NCBI GenBank assembly: GCA_030522415.1
Contig: CM060118.1
Coordinates: forward strand, 31,788,151 to 31,852,150
Reading direction: 5' to 3'
Origin: Channallabes apus
Taxonomy: Eukaryota; Chordata; Actinopteri; Siluriformes; Clariidae
Length of the DNA: 64,000 nt
In this document: positions 22,280 to 32,562 of the stretch, in pieces
Layout: each line of letters starts with the position of its first letter
How positions within the stretch are numbered: position 1 is the stretch's first letter
The notes under the pieces: generated by a model
Databases searched by the model: none
Told to the model about the DNA's origin: nothing
What the model saw: only the letters and a program-made list of their open reading frames with translations
Translations under genes and position numbers: made by a program

Positions 22280-23256
22280 GGCTCTGCTACTAGCAGGCTG
22301 ACTATCTCCGCACACCACAACTTCGCCGGCCAACGAGGGGCCACCATGATTAGTGACAGGCCCTGCTGGCGCACCCTCTCTGTGACAGGCAGAATCAGTT
22401 CTACTGGAAGAAAAGCATACAATAGAGCTGGGGGCCATGAGTGTGCCAGCGCATCGATCACCAGAGGGGCATTCCATTCCGTTATGGAGAAAAATAGCGG
22501 GCAGTGAGCGTTCTCCTTTGATGCAAAAAGATCCACTGCTGCCCTGCCGAAGCGCTCCCAGATCTGAGCTACCACCCATGGGTGTAACCTCCATTCCCTC
22601 ACAAGCGGGCCCCCTCTGGATAGAAGGTCCGCCCCCAGATTCAGGCGCCCTGGAATGTGAGTGGTTCTGAGTGACAGAAGATGAACACTGGACCATAGCA
22701 ATAGAGAATGAGATAGTTTTAGCAGTGGGAGTGAGCGAGTCCCCCCTTGTCTGCTTATATATGACACCACTGTTGTGTTGTCTGTCCTGATCAGGACATG
22801 ATGGCCTGTCAGGGTCAGACGAAATTGCCTCAACACTGAAAACACTGCTAACAGCTCTAAACAGTTGATGTGAAGCCTGCGCTGTTCCTGTGACCACGCC
22901 CCCCTGACCGCGGAGCCGTCGCACAGAGCGCCCCAGCCGCTGAGCGAGGCATCTGTTGACACCACTTTGCGAAACGACACCCTGCCTATCGGAGAGCCCT
23001 GACGTAATAGCCTGGGTTCCCTCCAGGGCAGAAGAGATGTCATGCATGACGGTGTCACTGTCAACCTCCTGTTGAGGTGGCGCGCCGCACATAGGCGGTG
23101 AGAGCGCACCCAGCGCTGAAAAGCACGCATGTTCAGCAGCCCGAGAGGCACCACAGCGATCATAGACGTCATCATTCCCATTAACTGTAAAAACACTCGG
23201 AAACGAAGTTTGTGTTGCAACTGAAACACAGTTATTCTGTGCTCTGAGAGACGTGC
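22168..23256 (-). pseudogene. DIRS RNase H and Dam-like methylase region
   Basis: This continues the RT frame after an in-frame TGA at 23257-23259; the first ATG in it is at 23229 (353 residues). The RNase H catalytic residues are all present: D93 (STDASLSGWG), E125 (NCLELLAV), D150 (RTDNTTVVSYI) and D201 (LGADLLSR). They are followed by the region VDLFASKENAHCPLFFS ... APRWPAKLWCAEI (about 230-300), which matches the Dam-like methyltransferase domain found in DIRS pol proteins. The role of that domain is not established. RNase H removes the RNA template during reverse transcription. The stop codon separates it from RT, so no full pol can be made without readthrough. Confidence 0.88.
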
Positions 23257-24849
23257 TCAGCTGGTAACGGAGCATATCTCCAGACCCAGAAATGAAAACT
23301 GTTGACTCGGAGTCAATGAGCTTTTCTTCATGTTTATTGAGAACCCTAAAGTCTGAATGTGAGACACAACCAGCGCTGTTTGTTTCTCCGCCTGCTTGCC
23401 TGAGTTCGCTATCAGCGCCCAATCGTCTAAATAGGCCAGTATGCGAACGCCCCTCTCCTGAAGGGGAGACAGAGCCGCCTCGGCGCACTTCGTGAAAGTT
23501 CGGGGAGCGAGCGACAGGCCGAACGGGAGCACTAGGTACTCGTAGGCCACGCCCTCGAATGCAAACCTCAGAAACTTTCTGTGGCGCGGAAAGATCGCTA
23601 TATGAAAGTAAGCGTCTGTGAGATCTATCGTAGTGAACCAATCCCCAAGGCCTATTGCATTTAGCAGTTGCCTCAGTGTAAGCATTTTGAACTTGTACGT
23701 TCTTAGAAATGTGTTCAATATTCTCAGATCCAAAATAGGACACAGCCCTCCCCCTTTCTTCGGAACGACAAAATAACAGCTGTACCAGCCTGAGTTCATT
23801 TCCGAAGGAGGAACCACTCGAATCGCCCCTTTGCTCAGAAGAGAATTTATCTCCTCCCGAAGCACCGCTGCTGCGGCTTCCGACACCACTGTGTTTACTA
23901 CGGAAGAGAAGCGCGGTGGCCGCGGAGTGGTCATTCTTCGAGCCTGTTTGGGCTTCACCTCGCGTCGCGGGATGATATCTCGCAACGCTTCAGCCTGCTT
24001 CCTTTTGAAGTCGAACCTTGCCGGAATGGCATCGAGTGACTGGCCGAACAAACCCTCAGCAGACACCTGTTCATCCAAATAGACGGCCCTGTCTCTATCC
24101 GGGAGGTCAGAGAGCATGAGCCATAAATGCCTCTGTGCTACCTCTGCGCTCGCCATCCCTCTCCAGAGGGAAAGAGCCGCACAACGAGACATGCGCAGAA
24201 TGTAGTCTGTCGCGGTCCTGGCCTCATTAATCAGTGCACATAGTGGGCTCTCCTGAGGCACCAGTGAACCGAGCTCCGCCAAACACATTGCCTGATATGT
24301 TTGAAGCAGCGTAACAGAATTGAGCACACGAGCAGTGCCCGCTTGAGCGCGGTAAATCTTTTCCAGCTGGGCAGAGGAGAATCTGCAGTGTTTGAACGGA
24401 AGAACAGTAGGACCAGACACTCCGTGGTTTTGCGAGGGTGCCAAATAAGCAACCAAGGATGGCTCCATCGGTGGTGGGCTCACTAGTCCTGCTTTTTCAG
24501 CTCCGTCCAATTCCAAAAACTGTCCGTAACCGGGTACTGATACGCGGGTCGACAGCGGCTTGCTCCATGACGACGTTAGCTCGCCGACAAAGTCGGGAAA
24601 CATAGGCAAGCAGTTCTTAACTGTCGTCGGTTCAGGAGGGAGAAAAAATCCTGCGAACCTTGACGGTTTTTGAGCTGGCTGTGGGGAGTGCCACTCCACT
24701 TCCAGCTTTTCGGCCGCTCGCCGGTAGAGGGCGAAAAACGAAGTGTCGTCCCGTGCGGCTAGCGCAGTAGCAGAGGAGCTCTGGGTGAGTGGCAAGAGTT
24801 CATGCTCGTCCTCCGACAAACCATGCATCTCTAGGCCGATATCGAGCAC
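23257..24849 (-). pseudogene. DIRS gag C-terminal part fused to reverse transcriptase
   Basis: A 530-codon frame. Residues 1 to about 310 are gag-like: acidic start, PGYGQFLELDGAEKAGL, and an alpha-helical capsid-type region with LINEARTATDYILRMSR. Residues about 330-530 are reverse transcriptase: LREEINSLLSKGAIR, motif A TTIDLTDAYFHI (D409 and D412), YLVLPFGLSLAPRTFTK, the active-site box LAYLDDWALIA (YLDD 473-476), and FLGLEI at the end. The RT fingers-palm motifs are intact. The frame ends at a TGA after SVTS, and the next domain continues in the same frame, so this is a nonsense mutation and not the natural end. Upstream it is separated from gag's first part by a frameshift near 24870-24890. 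Confidence 0.9.
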
Positions 24850-25265
24850 GTCATCGTCCTCGAAAGGCCGCGCTGCTGGCCAGCGCTGTAGGAGAGCTCA
24901 CGGTCCTCCGACCCCTCGAAATACTCCATTTGGACTTCTGAAGAAAACTCCTCGTCAGCTGACACAGGCGAAGCTGGGACTGCTAGTCCGGAAAGGAGGG
25001 GGTCTTGCTGAGCGACTGTATTTTTTCCCAGGGTTCTCTCCACGAACGTGACCCGTCTTTCCAGCGTTGAACGCCGGAGCTGGCGACAAAGCGCACATGA
25101 CTCAGGCTCAGCTAGCGCTCTCCTAGCATGGAGAATTCCCAGACAGACGGGGCACGCCTCATGCTGGTCCTTCTCGTGCAGGGAGAAGCCGCACTCCTGA
25201 GGACAGGGGCGAACAGCGGACTTTCTCTTTGCCACATTAGCTTCCATGCTCATGACAGCTTGCAC
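24831..25265 (-). pseudogene. DIRS gag N-terminal part
   Basis: A 144-codon frame beginning MQAVMSMEANVAKRK. The likely start is the third ATG (MEANVAKRK) or the first; they cannot be separated. It contains a cysteine/histidine cluster C21, C25, H30, H35, C38, C41, C57, C60, suggesting zinc binding by an RNA- or DNA-binding gag. It ends in acidic residues (SADEEFSSEVQMEYFEG) and then goes out of frame. The gag sequence resumes in the next frame as PAARPFEDDDVLDIGLEM, showing a small indel. About 240 bases of untranslated leader separate it from the terminal repeat at 25510. Confidence 0.8.
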
Positions 25266-25509
25266 TGTTACAGTGCACAGCTAAACAGGAGCCACCCGAA
25301 CCGAAACGTCGTTAATGTTACGACTGACAGGGAACTTAAAGTCAGCGCTCCACGGGTAGACGACTCACCAAATCAGGCTGTTGTCGCTAACACCAACAGG
25401 AACAGTTAAGCTGATTTAAGCGCAGTCTAGTAAAGTAAATGTAGAGTTGACTAGCAGCACCTAGAAAACTCTACGGAAAGGTGTTCACAGCGAGGTGAAG
25501 AGCGAAAGA

Positions 25510-25590
25510 ACTGAAGGTCAACCGTGGCTACGAGGGTTTATAGGTGTAGGCGGGGCTACACCTACAGTACGTCACCACAGGTTTGCCTGC
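25510..25590. repeat. DIRS right (5') inverted terminal repeat, truncated
   Basis: Mirror of 20850-20930 with a small insertion (GTACTGTAGG region). It breaks off at GTTTGCCTGC, where the SINE starts. The outer about 120 bp of the repeat are missing on this side. Confidence 0.85.
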
Positions 25591-25910
25591 CTTCTATACC
25601 GCTTTATCCTGTATTAGGGTCACGGGGACCTGGAGCCTATCCGAGGAGACTCAGGGCACAAGGCAGGGTACACCCTGGACAGCGTGCCAATCCATCGCAG
25701 AGCACACACACACACTCATTCACACACTATGGTCAATTTTGGGAACGCCAATTAGCCTAATCTGCATGTCTTTGGACTGTGGGAGGAAACCGGAGGAAAC
25801 CCACCAAGCACGGGGAGAACATGCAAACTCCATGCACACAGAGACGGGAATCAAACCCGGACCCTGGAGATGCAAGGCGACAGTGCTAACCACTACACCA
25901 CCGTGCCGCC
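25591..25910 (-). mobile_element. tRNA-derived SINE, nearly full length
   Basis: On the plus strand it reads tail to head: CTTCTATACCGCTTTATCCTG ... GTACACCCTGGACAGCGTGCC ... CA repeat ... GTCTTTGGACTGTGGGAGGA ... GGGAATCAAACCC (box B complement) ... CCACTACACCACC (box A complement). The (CATT)n end is lost at the junction with DIRS. Confidence 0.9.
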
Positions 25911-25917
25911 TTCACCA

Positions 25918-26060
25918 GGGACTATCTGACCATTTTCATTTATACACATTCACATTCCATACAAACTTAAATAATTCTTTTGATTGTGTAAAGCTGTTTT
26001 GAGACAATGTCAATTGTTAAAAGCGCTATACAAATAAAATTGAATTGAATTGAATTGAAT
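25918..26060 (+). mobile_element. LINE (L2-like) 3' tail
   Basis: TGTGTAAAGCTGTTTTGAGAC, AAAAGCGCTATACAAATAAA and the closing (ATTGA)n array form the typical untranslated 3' end of fish L2-like LINEs and the SINEs that borrow it. No coding part remains. Confidence 0.65.
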
Positions 26061-26305
26061 ATAATGTAATGTTGAAATTGTTGAAACAAGTGTATTAACA
26101 AAGTGTGACCTATAGTAATAAAGAGCATTTAACTCTCCCTCTCTTTTCAGGCGTATCTGCGAACAGTACCTGAAGGTGTTCACGTGATTTCATGCATTGC
26201 ACTGTTGTAACATTATCAACTGATTGGATAATTGAATGAATGTACAGTTGTACAGGTTCTTATAGAGTCCTCCAAGTGTATGTGTTAAATGGGCTCTCTC
26301 TGGGT

Positions 26306-27020
26306 TGTAACGCTTGGATTTTACTTTACTTTACTTTGTTTCAGATTCGGGAATCAAAATACGGGCTGGTAAACAACACTACCGGTATTGCGCAACCGCT
26401 TTGCGGGACAACATAAGACGCGACACAAAAGCTTGTAGTGAATTAAACCAAAGTGTATTGTACAAATCAAACCAACAAACAAACAAACAAGGTGCACCAA
26501 AACCAATATATACAAAATATAATACAAATATAAAAAATTTGTGTAGGGTGTATGCGGGGGTGAGTGTGTGTGTATGTATGGAAGTCCAGGGTGTGTGTTA
26601 TTGTGGTGTGTGTAATGATGCACGGGAGAGACTTGTCTCGACCTCACCGGGATAGATGACAACCCCGGGGGCACGAGTAATGGAACGAGAGATTGTCTAT
26701 GAAGAATAATCCGACCAGGGAAAAGTACTCCTCCTACAACATCAACAATCTCTCTCTCAATAATCAGCACGCTGTGGTTAATCTCTCCGTGCCGGCCTCT
26801 TCGCCGGTTCCGGCTTAATGCCGGTAGACGTGATCAAATTCACATCCGGGTTCCCTCGCATTGCGATCGCGCATGCGCACGAGAGCTCACCCTGGGACCA
26901 ACACTGTCAATGCGGACAAGTAAAACCAGTTAGTGCACAACTTCTGGCACAGGTGAGCAGCATTAGCTCTTTAATCATTTTCCTGTTATTCACGATGTCC
27001 CTTTATGTGGCCGCGCTACA
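26306..27020 (-). mobile_element. Probable solo LTR
   Basis: The 715-bp block has ends TGTAACGC and GCGCTACA (inverted, 7 of 8 matching), flanked by GGGT at 26302-26305 and 27021-27024. Read on the minus strand it has a GC-rich first third with a CGCATGCGC box, like a U3 promoter, and an AT/CA-rich remainder ending in GCGTTACA, a layout common in Gypsy LTRs. There are no internal genes. The 4-bp duplication is short, so the call is moderate. Confidence 0.5.
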
Positions 27021-27570
27021 GGGTTAGTACAGTATTGCTATTGTAAAGCCACCGCATAATGCACCATGTTCTACAAACCTTGCCAGTTATTTGTGCATAG
27101 TAAAAAGTGGTTTAACAATTGTACCTTTGGGTACTGTAGTCAGGGACGTCTAGGGGGTCCATGTGGGCTGTGTTTTGAATTTTCATTTTGTAAATCTTTT
27201 TGTAAGCCTGACAACCTCCTAATACCCAAAGATGCTTGCATCCATTCAAGTTCAAGGCTCAATAACAAAACTTTTAAAGCATATCACCAAGGATTATTTA
27301 ATTTTACTTCATTTTCTGTTTATTTACAAATCCCACTATCATTTCGTCTTTCTGCATTGCTGATTTTATTTTGCGTTTCAATCGTTTTTTTGATGAAAGT
27401 CCTGCGATAGAAAGATTTTATTTCTTGAAAAGAGGATTAGATCTATCTATACTGAATTAGCTTGCCCTGTTTGAGTTCCTGTGTGTTTGTAGAGTACCCT
27501 TTAATAAATGCATGGAGCTGTTAAATCTGGTGAAACGGTAAATGATGTAAATCTCATTAACATTCAAATT
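27021..27570. other. Unassigned non-coding sequence
   Basis: A 114-codon plus-strand frame at 27066-27410 (cysteine- and phenylalanine-rich) matches no family I know and lacks splice or start context. I treat it as chance. Confidence 0.4.
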
Positions 27571-27582
27571 GAAAAAAAAAAA

Positions 27583-27655
27583 GGCATCAATGAAATGTTT
27601 TCTGCATCTCTTCAAGTATGCTGTGGCATATTACGAGCTAACTCGTGCCATAAAA
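27583..27655. repeat. Dispersed repeat, related to 20379-20450
   Basis: Same order of motifs as the other copy and same strand. It is preceded by a poly(A) stretch (27571-27581), which could mark a retroposed 3' end on its left. Confidence 0.7.
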
Positions 27656-27659
27656 TGAT

Positions 27660-28570
27660 TGACTAAACACGATTCAATTTGCATATTAATGAGTAAGATG
27701 ACAGATTATAATATTTGCCCGTTTTTTTTTTTTTTGCTTTTTCTCAACAGGGTGCAAGTGTAATTTCAGTCACTTTATTTTCCCAGAAATGACTGATGGT
27801 TTTGAAAAACAAACTTTAAAAATGACTTCACATTCTATTTCAACTTGTGCTTCAAGTTTGGGCTCTGCTTGAGGTGAACAGGAAGCTAGTTTTCCTCTAT
27901 GGCTTCGTACCCCACGCTGGCCCACAGTGTGATACTAGAAGTTGTCATTTTAACCTAAAACCTTTTTTAAGGTAGTGTGTTTTGGAAAAATGTCAATTTG
28001 ACTGTAATGCATTGATCTAACAGCATCACAGGCTGTCCTTGTCAGAATTATACTGTCAAAAGGCCAGCAATTAAAAAAAATTCTTTTTTGACAATTACTG
28101 GATGTTGTTTTTCAACTCAAATGTCAAATGGTTTAAATGTGCCTGGATGAAATAATTGGGTAGTCAGAAATGATGGAAACCATTGTTTGTTCCTTTTTTT
28201 TTTTCTTTTTTTTACCGAAGAAGGTTTAAGATATAGATATTATAAAGCAGTATGAATGTGTATTATGACTATGTCCAACTTAAAATTTTTAATGGTTAAC
28301 ATACTAACATATGGAGAGTTGTGATATACTGCAGTTTAGGAGAACCATAACGTTTGTGATTTTTTTTTTGGGTCATCAACATTAAGTATTAATTATATAC
28401 TAATTATATACTATTATTACTATTGTTATTGCATTTTTTATATCATACAGATGGACGGACAGGGTTACAAAGCCGCCCATTTGTTCCTGACCTCTGGAAA
28501 TGGTAGCTGTTACTTTGTAAGGAATTGGACTGGTTTCCCCAAATTTCAGTTGTTTTTTTTTTTTTTTAAA
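27660..28570. other. Unassigned non-coding sequence
   Basis: Contains several poly(T) tracts (27723-27735, 28193-28211, 28552-28567). No gene recognised. Confidence 0.4.
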
Positions 28571-28581
28571 TTTTGATTAGA

Positions 28582-28583
28582 AT

Positions 28584-28643
<60 letters not shown>

Positions 28644-28778
28644 CCTGCGATGGATTGGCAGCCTGTCCAGGGTATACCCCGCCTCATGCCCTAAGCCTCC
28701 TCGGATAGGCTCCAGGTCCCCGCGACCCTGAATAGAGGATAAAGCGGTACAGAAGATGAATGAATGAATGAATGAATA
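28582..28778 (+). mobile_element. 5'-truncated SINE with 11-bp target duplication
   Basis: The insertion starts with a long GT array (about 28586-28642), continues with the 3' half of the SINE (CCTGCGATGGATTGGCAGCC ... GATAAAGCGGTACAGAAG) and ends in (GAAT)n. Identical TTTTGATTAGA copies at 28571-28581 and 28779-28789 show that it arrived already truncated at its internal GT tract, as expected for target-primed retroposition. Confidence 0.9.
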
Positions 28779-28789
28779 TTTTGATTAGA

Positions 28790-29576
28790 CAGTCGTATCT
28801 CCCTCAATTTTATATGCACCCTCACAAAACATATATGATACTGTTCAACTGGGCCTCCTGATTTCACAGGATTATTATTTTTTATTTATTTGGGACCTAT
28901 GCAAACCTTAGCTCGCTAATTATTGGTATGATTAGGAAACGAAGCATATAATGTCAAACAGCTCAGAAAGAAAACTTGGGGAAAAATCTTGTCAATATAA
29001 ATAAATTTCCTCCTCCATTAACTGCTCCTCGCCAAAATAAAATACATGGGAACATGGGGAGTGTGTAGAGATCATTGGCGGCTGGTGATTTTGGGAGGGG
29101 CCCCGGGGGAGGAGGGGGGGGGGGGGTTTGGATGCAAACAAAATTAAAATTAAACTTTAAATAATCGTGGCCATAAAAAATGTGCTGGAAATGCACAGAG
29201 TGTAAGCTCGGCTGCGATCACTTGATTAATTAGTAGATCAGGTCGATCTGGTCCAAGCTCTTTAACTTAATCTCTTTCTTCGTCTGGAGGGATATTTTAA
29301 AAAAGAAATTACAGAATTTTCTCAATCACTATTCAATACATTAACTAACAATCTCGTTAGTTAACGAGCTCGTTAATAATTCTCGTTGAGAATCGTCCAA
29401 TCACATGAGCCCAAATATTTAAAAACAATATTTATTTACTAAGAGCAAAAGTGGGAGGGTTCGGGGCGCACAGTGCTGCACCCCAAGGATAATTAGGAAA
29501 AATCCAATTAGAGCTCAGCCTCAGATCACATGACATGATGTCAGTTTGGGCCCTAAATATTTGTTGAGTGCGTTAT
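28790..29576. other. Unassigned sequence with a possible transposon end
   Basis: At 29073, TTGGCGGCTGGTGATTTTGG followed by G-rich sequence resembles the end of a common fish DNA transposon. No matching opposite end is found. The rest shows nothing recognisable. Confidence 0.3.
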
Positions 29577-29600
29577 TGTGTGTGAGAGTGAGAGAGAGAG

Positions 29601-29640
<40 letters not shown>

Positions 29641-29860
29641 TCAATCTGTGTGTTAACATCTGTGATGTGTTTTAGTATGTGTGTGATGTGAGACATGTAA
29701 CTTGTTAGTGTGTGTGTGTGTGTTTCTGCGTGCGGGCGTGTGAGACAGAGCTGTTAGTGTGTAAGTGTTAAGATTTGTGATGTCTGATATATGAGTGTGT
29801 TGTGTATGCGTGCGTGTGTACGTCTGTGTTTGAGTGTTAACATTTCTGATGTGTACGTGT
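29577..29860. repeat. TG-rich degenerate repeats
   Basis: A GT array (29602-29640) sits in a 280-bp purine/pyrimidine-alternating region. Longer units of the type GTTAACATCTGTGATGTG recur about three times with drift. Confidence 0.75.
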
Positions 29861-30367
29861 GTTCAAAATGCCGCAGATGCTGGAAATAAGCATAACACTA
29901 TGATGTTACCTATTGTGATGTCACTGAATGTGTCTCTGAATATATACTGTATATGTCACTCAATATAATGCCACATAGAAAGTTATTCATAATTTTTCAG
30001 CCTAAGTTTAAGACATTATCACGGCTGACCTGTTTGAGATATGCGTCCTCAATATTTTGGATCACATCCGCCCGGTTTGGCGGCTCAATGAGCGTTAAAT
30101 GTGTACTAAGTTTTGTGTGCCTACGTGAAAGTGTGTATGAGCTATGCAGCAAAATCTTGTGCGGGGGCTCTGGGCCACGCGACTCTCAGGCATCCTAATG
30201 GCAGCAGATTCTGACCTGCCTGCCAAATTTTATGAGTTTTTGAGCATACTGTATGTAGAGACACCCAAAAAGCCCATAAGTTTGGAGGGAAAAATCCTTA
30301 GGAAAACAAGATATAGGGCTTGGGCCCTAATCAGCATTTTTAAATGTATATATTGCTGAATGAAGGA
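29861..30367. other. Repeat-like sequence of unknown type
   Basis: Phrases such as GCCAAATTTTATGAGTTTTTGAGCATACTGTATGTAGAGACACCC read like pieces of an interspersed fish repeat. I cannot name the family or see termini. Confidence 0.25.
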
Positions 30368-30692
30368 GGCGGCGCGGTGGTGTAGTTGGTTAGCACTGTC
30401 GCCTTGCACCGCCAGGGTCCGGGTTCGATTCCCGGTGCAGGCTCGATTCCCGTCTCTGTGTGCATGGAGTTTGCATGTTCTCCCCGTGCTTGGTGGGTTT
30501 CCTTCGGGTACTCCGGTTTCCTCCCACAGTCCAAAGATATGCAGGTTAGGCTAATTGGCGTTCCCAAATTGCCCGTAGTGTGTGATTGGGTGTGTGTATG
30601 TGTGTGTGCCCTGCGATGGGTTGCCGCCCTGTCCAGGGTGTACCCCGCCTCATGCCCTAAGTCTCCTGGGATAGGCTCCAGGTCCCCCGCGA
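30368..30692 (+). mobile_element. tRNA-derived SINE, 3' end lost
   Basis: Head GGCGGCGCGGTGGTGTAGTTGG (box A) and GGTTCGATTCCCGG (box B). A small duplication gives a second CTCGATTCCCG before TCTCTGTGTG. It stops at GGTCCCCCGCGA, before the AGGATAAAGCGG tail. The two-step GATTCCCGGTGCAGGCTCGATTCC subfamily mark also occurs in several other copies. Confidence 0.9.
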
Positions 30693-31425
30693 ACAAATAA
30701 TTCCAATTATATTCTAAATATATAAAGAAATATCCAATTATTATTCTGAATATATAAAAATGTCCACTTTTAATGATAAATGCTTGTTTTTTTTTCTTTT
30801 TTCATATTAATGCTTTAATGTTAGATAATAGTACACTCACTTGTCATATAAATCAACACTGCATGTCAGTATATTTTAAAAATGTATTATATTCTGCATG
30901 TACTCTCAGCAGTTGGATGAATGTAATTGGAATCAGCGGTGAACATCATGGAGAGATGATAATTGGAGTTTTCTTCTTCTCCAAGTGTGCTCCTTCTCCT
31001 CTCCATGGTATCCGGCGGCCTGAGCGCTTCTGTCTCCTGCTGACTGCTGGTGGGGTGAGGATGACCATGAGGGGCTTTGCTCAACATGCGGTTCGATCGA
31101 TTTTTGGGCAGAGTTGCTTCCTTTTACTTTTTCTACGTTGGATTACTCGCCACCCAACTGGGTTTGCTAAGACATGTGCTCCTGTGTCACCATTTTTTTG
31201 TGTGATTCTTTTGCTTTAGGCCAAATTTCTAAGCTTTTTATGCTCAACGATTTTTCTCCTTTATTTGCTTCTCTTTATTGTCTGCTAATTTCTTACCTAG
31301 GAATTATGAGATTTACCGGAGCCTTTCGTAAAAAATGATGCGACAATTGATGCTGTAACTCGTTTTTGTGCCATGGACTGTTTGTGAGACTCTAAATCAT
31401 TGTTAAAAAATTTTATTTACCCCAT
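30693..31425. other. Unassigned non-coding sequence
   Basis: A 148-codon plus-strand frame (30773-31219) begins in poly(T)-encoded phenylalanines and shows no domain. I treat it as chance. Confidence 0.4.
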
Positions 31426-31632
31426 TATGGTTCATAATTCACCCCACTTTGCAGTTATTTATTTGTAAAAAATGTTTGGAATCATGTATGATTTTCGTTC
31501 CACTTCTCACGTGTACACCACTTTGTATTGGTCTTTCATGTGGAATTCCAATTAAATTGATTCATGTTTGTGGCTGTAATGTGACCAAATGTGGAAAAGT
31601 TCAAGGGGGCCGAATACTTTTGCAAGCCACTG
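31426..31632 (+). mobile_element. Tc1 right terminal repeat fragment
   Basis: CCACTTTGCAGTTATTTATT, CGTGTACACCACTTTGTATTGG and GTGGCTGTAATGTGACC end in CCGAATACTTTTGCAAGCCACTG followed by TA. This is the 3' inverted repeat of yet another fish Tc1 family. The gene and the left repeat are gone. Confidence 0.8.
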
Positions 31633-31811
31633 TATGTCATATGAAATCTAAATAATTCTTCAATTAATGTTAGTCAATTTGTTTTTTGATTTCAATGATT
31701 TCATGTAACATGTCGTTAAAAACAAATTTTGTCTAGAGGCAACGCCATATTATAGGATTTAAAAAGTTAGGACTTAAAAAAGGACATAAAGTTTACGACC
31801 TATTTTTAATT

Positions 31812-31929
31812 AATTACTTAATTCATTCATCTTCTATACCGCTTTCTCCTGTATTTAGGGTCGCGGGGACCTGGAGCCTATCCCAGGAGACTCTGGGCAC
31901 GAGGCAGGGTACACCCTGGACAGCGTGCC
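31812..31929 (-). mobile_element. SINE tail fragment with target duplication
   Basis: Only the 3' third of the SINE is present (tail first on the plus strand: ATTCATTCATCTTCTATACC to CTGGACAGCGTGCC). ACCTATTTTTAATT at 31798-31811 and ACCTATTTTTTATT at 31930-31943 (one mismatch) flank it, so it is a 5'-truncated insertion. Confidence 0.85.
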
Positions 31930-31989
31930 ACCTATTTTTTATTTTTTGGTCAATACAGTTTGCACTCCTTTTTTAAAAACACTTCTCTT

Positions 31990-32354
31990 CCACTTTCATC
32001 ATGAACACCTGTATATCTGCACATGTATGCAAGTTTCTAATCAGCCAATCATGTGGCGGCAGTGCAATGGGGAAAGAAGCATATGGCTACAGGTGAAGAG
32101 TTTCAGTTTAATGTACAGTATACATCAAACATAAGAACAAAGAAAAAGTGTGATCACTGTGACCTTATCTGTGGTGTGGTTATTGGTACCTATTTCAGAA
32201 ACTCCTGATCTCACTCTCGCTCACAGTCTCTTGATGTGAAAATAAACTGCAGCTCTTAGCCAGTGTCTGTATAATCTCCTAGCACATGATTGGTTGATAA
32301 GATAACTGTATAGGCAGGTGTATACTGTAGGTATTCCTAATAAAGTGGATATGC
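31990..32354. mobile_element. Deleted Tc1 (MITE-like), same family as 11845-13740
   Basis: TTCTAATCAGCCAATCATGTGG near the left and GGTATTCCTAATAAAGTGGATATG at the right are the terminal repeats of the Tc1 family also seen at 11.8-13.7 kb. Between them only untranslated sequence and the first eroded codons survive (GTGATCACTGTGACCTTATC region). No functional product. Confidence 0.7.
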
Positions 32355-32562
32355 AAAGAAAATGTTTGAAACAATGGTTGGCTTTAAAACAATAAATATT
32401 AGACAAACCTTTTCATGTCTTCTTTTTAAATGATTTAATTTAGAACTGTACCGTCGCTACCGACATGAAGCAAAATGAAAATGACGCTACCATCCTGTTA
32501 ATGTATAGATGGTGACCTATAGACCTATATGGAGAAATAGGACATACTGTACTGTATGTCTT

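Larger units (their letters stand above)
20721..25590 (-). mobile_element. DIRS-type tyrosine-recombinase retrotransposon
   Basis: This element of about 4.9 kb has the order gag, RT, RNase H, Dam-like domain, tyrosine recombinase on the minus strand. It has split inverted terminal repeats and an internal complementary region instead of LTRs, which together define DIRS elements. They replicate through a circular DNA intermediate integrated by the recombinase rather than a DDE integrase. The low-coordinate (3') end follows ATTGTT, consistent with the known GTT preference. The high-coordinate (5') end is cut off inside its terminal repeat, where a SINE begins at 25591. The copy is dead: a gag frameshift, an in-frame stop between RT and RNase H, and a frameshift before the recombinase tyrosine. 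Confidence 0.92.

Noticed and set aside
22280..23743. Upstream two-thirds of the 850-codon minus-strand frame ending at 21191
   Set aside because: Its residues are an out-of-frame reading of the RT/RNase H coding strand. Only the part after the ATG at 22279 is recombinase.
22437..25409. Plus-strand frames across the DIRS element
   Set aside because: Shadows of the minus-strand gag and pol; proline/serine-rich with no domain.
29073..29130. GGCGGCTGGTGATTTTGG transposon-like end
   Set aside because: A matching opposite end and target duplication are missing; kept only as a remark in the surrounding entry.
30773..31219. 148-codon plus-strand frame
   Set aside because: Begins in a T-rich tract, has no domain, and shows no exon boundaries.
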